DNA of 64,000 nt from Enterococcus saigonensis. Lineage in GTDB: Bacteria; Bacillota; Bacilli; Lactobacillales; Enterococcaceae. Position 1 is the first letter of the stretch. Each line of letters starts with the position of its first letter. Location: positions 2,522,001 through 2,586,000 of the forward strand of contig NZ_AP022822.1 of NCBI RefSeq assembly GCF_011397115.1. Reading direction: 5' to 3'. The notes beneath the pieces are model-generated. The model saw only the letters and a program-made list of their open reading frames with translations. It was not told where the DNA came from and ran no database searches. This document shows, piece after piece, positions 61,421 to 64,000 of the stretch. Made by a program: the position numbers and the translations under genes.

Positions 61421-62698
61421 ATGAAAAAAATTTATTTAGGGTTAGCCGTAACCGCAGCAACATTCTTTTTAGCAGCTTGTGGTAGTACAAACAAAGAGGC
61501 AGCCAAACAAAACGATAAAGTCAGTGGCGAATTAACTGTTGTCACCAACCGGACCGATGCAGACAAGCTCTATGCCCAAATGGAAAAAGATTTCAAGAAA
61601 AAATATCCTGAAATTACAGCTATTAAATGGGAATCTGCTGGTACAGATTACGACCAATATATTGCCAATCGCATGAACACAAAAGACTATGGCGATGTGG
61701 TTTTTGTACCTTTTTCAATGGCAGGAAAACCACAAGATTACAGCAAATACTTTGAAGCATTGGGCACAACAAAAGCCATGGAAAAAGATTATCTAGACGT
61801 CACTGAAGCCGATTACGATGGTAAAGTATACGGTTTACCAACAGTTTTAAACTCATTGGGATTGGTTTACAATGAAGCAGTTTTCAAAAAAGCTGGTATC
61901 GATAAATTACCCCAATCAACTGAAGAATTAATCGCTGACGCTAAAATAATTAAAGAAAAAACTGGTGCAATCGCTTTTTACACCAATTACCAACGTCTAG
62001 CTGTGTGGGCAGGCGCTTTATCTTCTTATGGCGGTGAAAACTTCAAAAAAGAAATGGTGACAAACAAATCTGCCTTTAAAAAAGGGCAACCAATGCGTGC
62101 AGTCATGGATATGATTTACGAATTAGCGAAAGCTGGCTTAATTGAAAAAGATCCCGTTACGTTAGAGACGCAACAAGCCCAACAACAATTAGCCGATGGC
62201 AAGATTGCCATGCTAATGAGTGGCTCACAAGATGTCGCCCCAATTCAAAAGTTAAGTAAAGACACGATTAATATCATGCCATTCCCACATTTATTAGCTG
62301 GTAAAACCAGTTTAGCTCTGGGTGCCCCTTCTGTAATTGGTATTAACAAAAATTCTAACAATAAAGTTGCTGCCAAAGCATTCTTAGACTTTTTTATTGA
62401 TCCTGCTTCTGGACATGCCAAAGATATGGGCGGCATGACTCCTGTTAAAGCTAAGCTTGATGCCAGTGAACAAAAAGCGATCAAAGAAAACAACGTCATC
62501 TTGACTGCCCCAGCAACTGATCCTGCTATTGAGGCAAAATACAGCGCCATCGCAAACGAAGTTGGCGTTGGACGCTTAACTGACGTCTTACAAAAAACAG
62601 TGAATATCGCCTTATACCCTGATCAAAATGAAAGTTATCAAGAGTATGTCGCAAGCCTAGAGAAAAAATGGGAGGCTGCAGCAAAAGCCCATGAATAA
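61421..62698 (+). CDS. ABC transporter solute-binding lipoprotein
   Basis: A 425-residue lipoprotein (lipobox LAACG near residue 20) of the family 1 extracellular solute-binding group, with segments such as AGTDYDQYIANRMNTKDYGDVVFVPFS, GLVYNEAVFKKAGIDKLPQS and AMLMSGSQDVAPIQKL typical of carbohydrate binders. ATG at 61421 follows GGAGG; the in-frame TTG at 61406 overlaps that site. Ligand unknown; probably a sugar or oligosaccharide. Stop overlaps the next gene by 8 bases. Confidence 0.88.
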   Translation: MKKIYLGLAVTAATFFLAACGSTNKEAAKQNDKVSGELTVVTNRTDADKLYAQMEKDFKKKYPEITAIKWESAGTDYDQYIANRMNTKDYGDVVFVPFSMAGKPQDYSKYFEALGTTKAMEKDYLDVTEADYDGKVYGLPTVLNSLGLVYNEAVFKKAGIDKLPQSTEELIADAKIIKEKTGAIAFYTNYQRLAVWAGALSSYGGENFKKEMVTNKSAFKKGQPMRAVMDMIYELAKAGLIEKDPVTLETQQAQQQLADGKIAMLMSGSQDVAPIQKLSKDTINIMPFPHLLAGKTSLALGAPSVIGINKNSNNKVAAKAFLDFFIDPASGHAKDMGGMTPVKAKLDASEQKAIKENNVILTAPATDPAIEAKYSAIANEVGVGRLTDVLQKTVNIALYPDQNESYQEYVASLEKKWEAAAKAHE

Positions 62699-63563
62699 GC
62701 GCAGCCTAAAAAGAGAGGAAAAGCAGACTATTCTGCTTTTTCTCTCTTTACCGCTTTTATTGTTACTAATTTTTGGACTCTTACCCATTGCAACCTTAAT
62801 TTACAATAGCTTTACCGATTGGGATGGTTTATCTGTTGAAAAAAACGTTATCGGATTTAAAAACTATCTCACTATTTGGCAAGATCCAGTTTATTTTCAG
62901 GCTTTTACCACCAATCTCTTTTACTTAGGTTCTGGTCTGTTACAAATCGTCATTGCCCTAGTTTTAGCCATTTTATTGTCCACAAAAACCTATGGCAAAA
63001 ATATTTTTAAGGCGGTGATTGTTTTTCCGATTATGATCAGCGGAGTTGCAACTTCTTTGATTTTCCGATTGTTTTTTGAACCCGATGGCTCATTTGATCA
63101 GCTTTTGCATTTTTTGCATTTAAGTAAATTTATTCGCTTCTGGTTGGGAGATCCCGCTGTGGCCAATTATACTCTGGCCTTTATTTCCTTATGGCGTCAC
63201 TTGGGCACGAGTTTTTTATTGTATTTTGCAGCGATCCAAGGTCTTCCCCAGGTCTATCAACAAGCGGCTAGTTTAGAAGGTGCTAACTTATGGCAACAAA
63301 CCCGCTACATTATTTTGCCAAATATTCGTACCGTTTTAAAGCTGAACTTTATTTTACTCACTATTGGAGCCGTTTCCGCCTTTGAAATCCCGCTAATTAT
63401 GACAAATGGTGCCAATGGAACAGCAACTTTTTTAGTGCAAACCATGAAAGTCGCCTTTGATCAAAAACTAGTTGGCCTAGGCTCTAGTCTAGCAGTTTTA
63501 ATGTCTTTGATTATTATTGCACTAAGTCTCATACAACAACGTTTTCAAAAGGAGGATAATTAA
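62691..63563 (+). CDS. ABC transporter permease
   Basis: A 290-residue permease with six helices and EAA loop GLPQVYQQAASLEGANLWQQTRYIILPNIR (about 185-215), CUT1 type. Start overlaps the binding-protein gene by 8 bases, and the stop touches the next gene start. MalF-type partner of the permease that follows. Confidence 0.88.
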   Translation: MNKRSLKREEKQTILLFLSLPLLLLLIFGLLPIATLIYNSFTDWDGLSVEKNVIGFKNYLTIWQDPVYFQAFTTNLFYLGSGLLQIVIALVLAILLSTKTYGKNIFKAVIVFPIMISGVATSLIFRLFFEPDGSFDQLLHFLHLSKFIRFWLGDPAVANYTLAFISLWRHLGTSFLLYFAAIQGLPQVYQQAASLEGANLWQQTRYIILPNIRTVLKLNFILLTIGAVSAFEIPLIMTNGANGTATFLVQTMKVAFDQKLVGLGSSLAVLMSLIIIALSLIQQRFQKEDN

Positions 63564-64000
63564 ATGAAAATTCTAGCCAAAATTAGCAAATATTTCTTTT
63601 TATGCGTATGGCTGTTTATTTGCTGTTATCCTCTTTTAACTGTATTTTTTGGCTCTTTTAAAACCTACCAAGAATTCAACGCCACCCGCGGGATTACCCC
63701 ACCCACACAGTGGCACTTTGAAAACTATCGTCTTGCTTTTACCTCCGGTAATCTGCCGCAAGCTTTTATCAATACCTTTATTTTAGTTTTTTGTGGCGTT
63801 TGTGGCAGTGTTGTAATTGGCTCTATGGTGGCTTATGTTTTGAATCGTTTTGATTTTCCTTTCAAAAAACTGGTTATTGGTGCTTATTTTTTTATCTCAA
63901 TGGTTCCAATGGTCGTCTCGCAAATTTCTACCTTTAAAATAATCACCGCATTAGGATTTTACGATCGCTTAATTGCCCCTATCGTGATTTATTTAGGTGC
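63564..64000 (+). CDS. ABC transporter permease (partial, runs off the window)
   Basis: Begins ATG at 63564 with GGAGG 8 bases upstream, directly after the previous permease gene. The visible 145 residues (MKILAKISKYFFLCVWLFICCYPL then FFGSFKTYQEFNATRGITPP) are a MalG-type second permease: an N-terminal helix, an outside loop and further helices. The EAA loop and C-terminus lie outside the window, so the end given is the window end, not the gene end. Confidence 0.85.
   Translation, partial: MKILAKISKYFFLCVWLFICCYPLLTVFFGSFKTYQEFNATRGITPPTQWHFENYRLAFTSGNLPQAFINTFILVFCGVCGSVVIGSMVAYVLNRFDFPFKKLVIGAYFFISMVPMVVSQISTFKIITALGFYDRLIAPIVIYLG

Noticed and set aside
1..64000. CRISPR array, prophage, insertion sequence or tRNA/rRNA genes
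   Set aside because: No regularly spaced repeats, transposase, integrase, phage structural genes or tRNA-like cloverleafs were seen by eye; a short tRNA could be missed without a covariance search.

Overview
The window looks like a chromosomal segment of a low-GC Gram-positive bacterium of the Enterococcaceae, most likely an Enterococcus. The basis is the WxL/DUF916 surface-protein cluster, strong AGGAGG-type ribosome binding sites, a CstR-type persulfide operon with a CoA-disulfide-reductase/rhodanese fusion, a HelD-type helicase, and DUF5776-like repeats on an NlpC/P60 enzyme. Genus is inferred from gene content only. I see no rRNA, tRNA, CRISPR array, insertion sequence or prophage.

Layout. 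47-11239 (minus strand) is a cell-surface block: a signal-peptidase-like protein, a two-TM protein, a DUF916/DUF3324 protein, two WxL proteins, a small sortase substrate, a 1396-residue WxL adhesin, a GH73/LysM autolysin split by one in-frame amber codon, and a coiled-coil protein. 11757-17586 holds a flavin-dependent oxidoreductase, the cst-like persulfide operon with an operator over its promoter, tspO, a small ORF and a diacylglycerol kinase-like gene. 17694-24615 holds an aldehyde dehydrogenase, a short Rnf-like module (RnfC, RnfD and a divergent RnfA/E-like protein) and a paired ChrA transporter with a divergent LysR regulator. 24665-31984 is a sialic-acid catabolism locus (nanA, nanE, an ABC transporter, nanK, an RpiR regulator, and a divergent YhcH-family gene with a cre site). 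32167-41348 is mixed: a GNAT, a second CoA-disulfide-reductase paralogue with a degenerate rhodanese domain, an ECF S-component with a divergent TetR and twin operators, an esterase, an acyltransferase, an MFS exporter, and a small four-gene operon containing a TMEM175-like channel. 41627-47746 holds a PepSY lipoprotein, an NlpC/P60 enzyme with tandem repeats, a lactate oxidase and a 5'-nucleotidase-like enzyme. 47959-53311 is a Ugp-like ABC importer operon that contains an RNase-J-like metallo-beta-lactamase gene. 53746-60109 holds a MarR/GNAT-fragment/B3-B4 operon, an Ohr/OsmC protein, HelD and RecQ. 60336-64000 is another sugar-type ABC importer that runs off the end of the window.

Themes. 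The window combines surface display (WxL proteins, autolysin, NlpC/P60), sulfur and redox handling (CstR, rhodaneses, two CoA-disulfide-reductase homologues, Rnf-like proteins, lactate oxidase, Ohr) and uptake of host-derived carbon (sialic acid, organophosphate-like and other sugar ABC systems). The least ordinary items are the reduced Rnf-like module, whose RnfA/E-like subunit lacks the usual cysteines; the signal peptidase with Arg where the catalytic Lys should be; the amber-interrupted autolysin; the possible AUU start of the acyltransferase; and the RNase-J-like gene inside a sugar-transporter operon.
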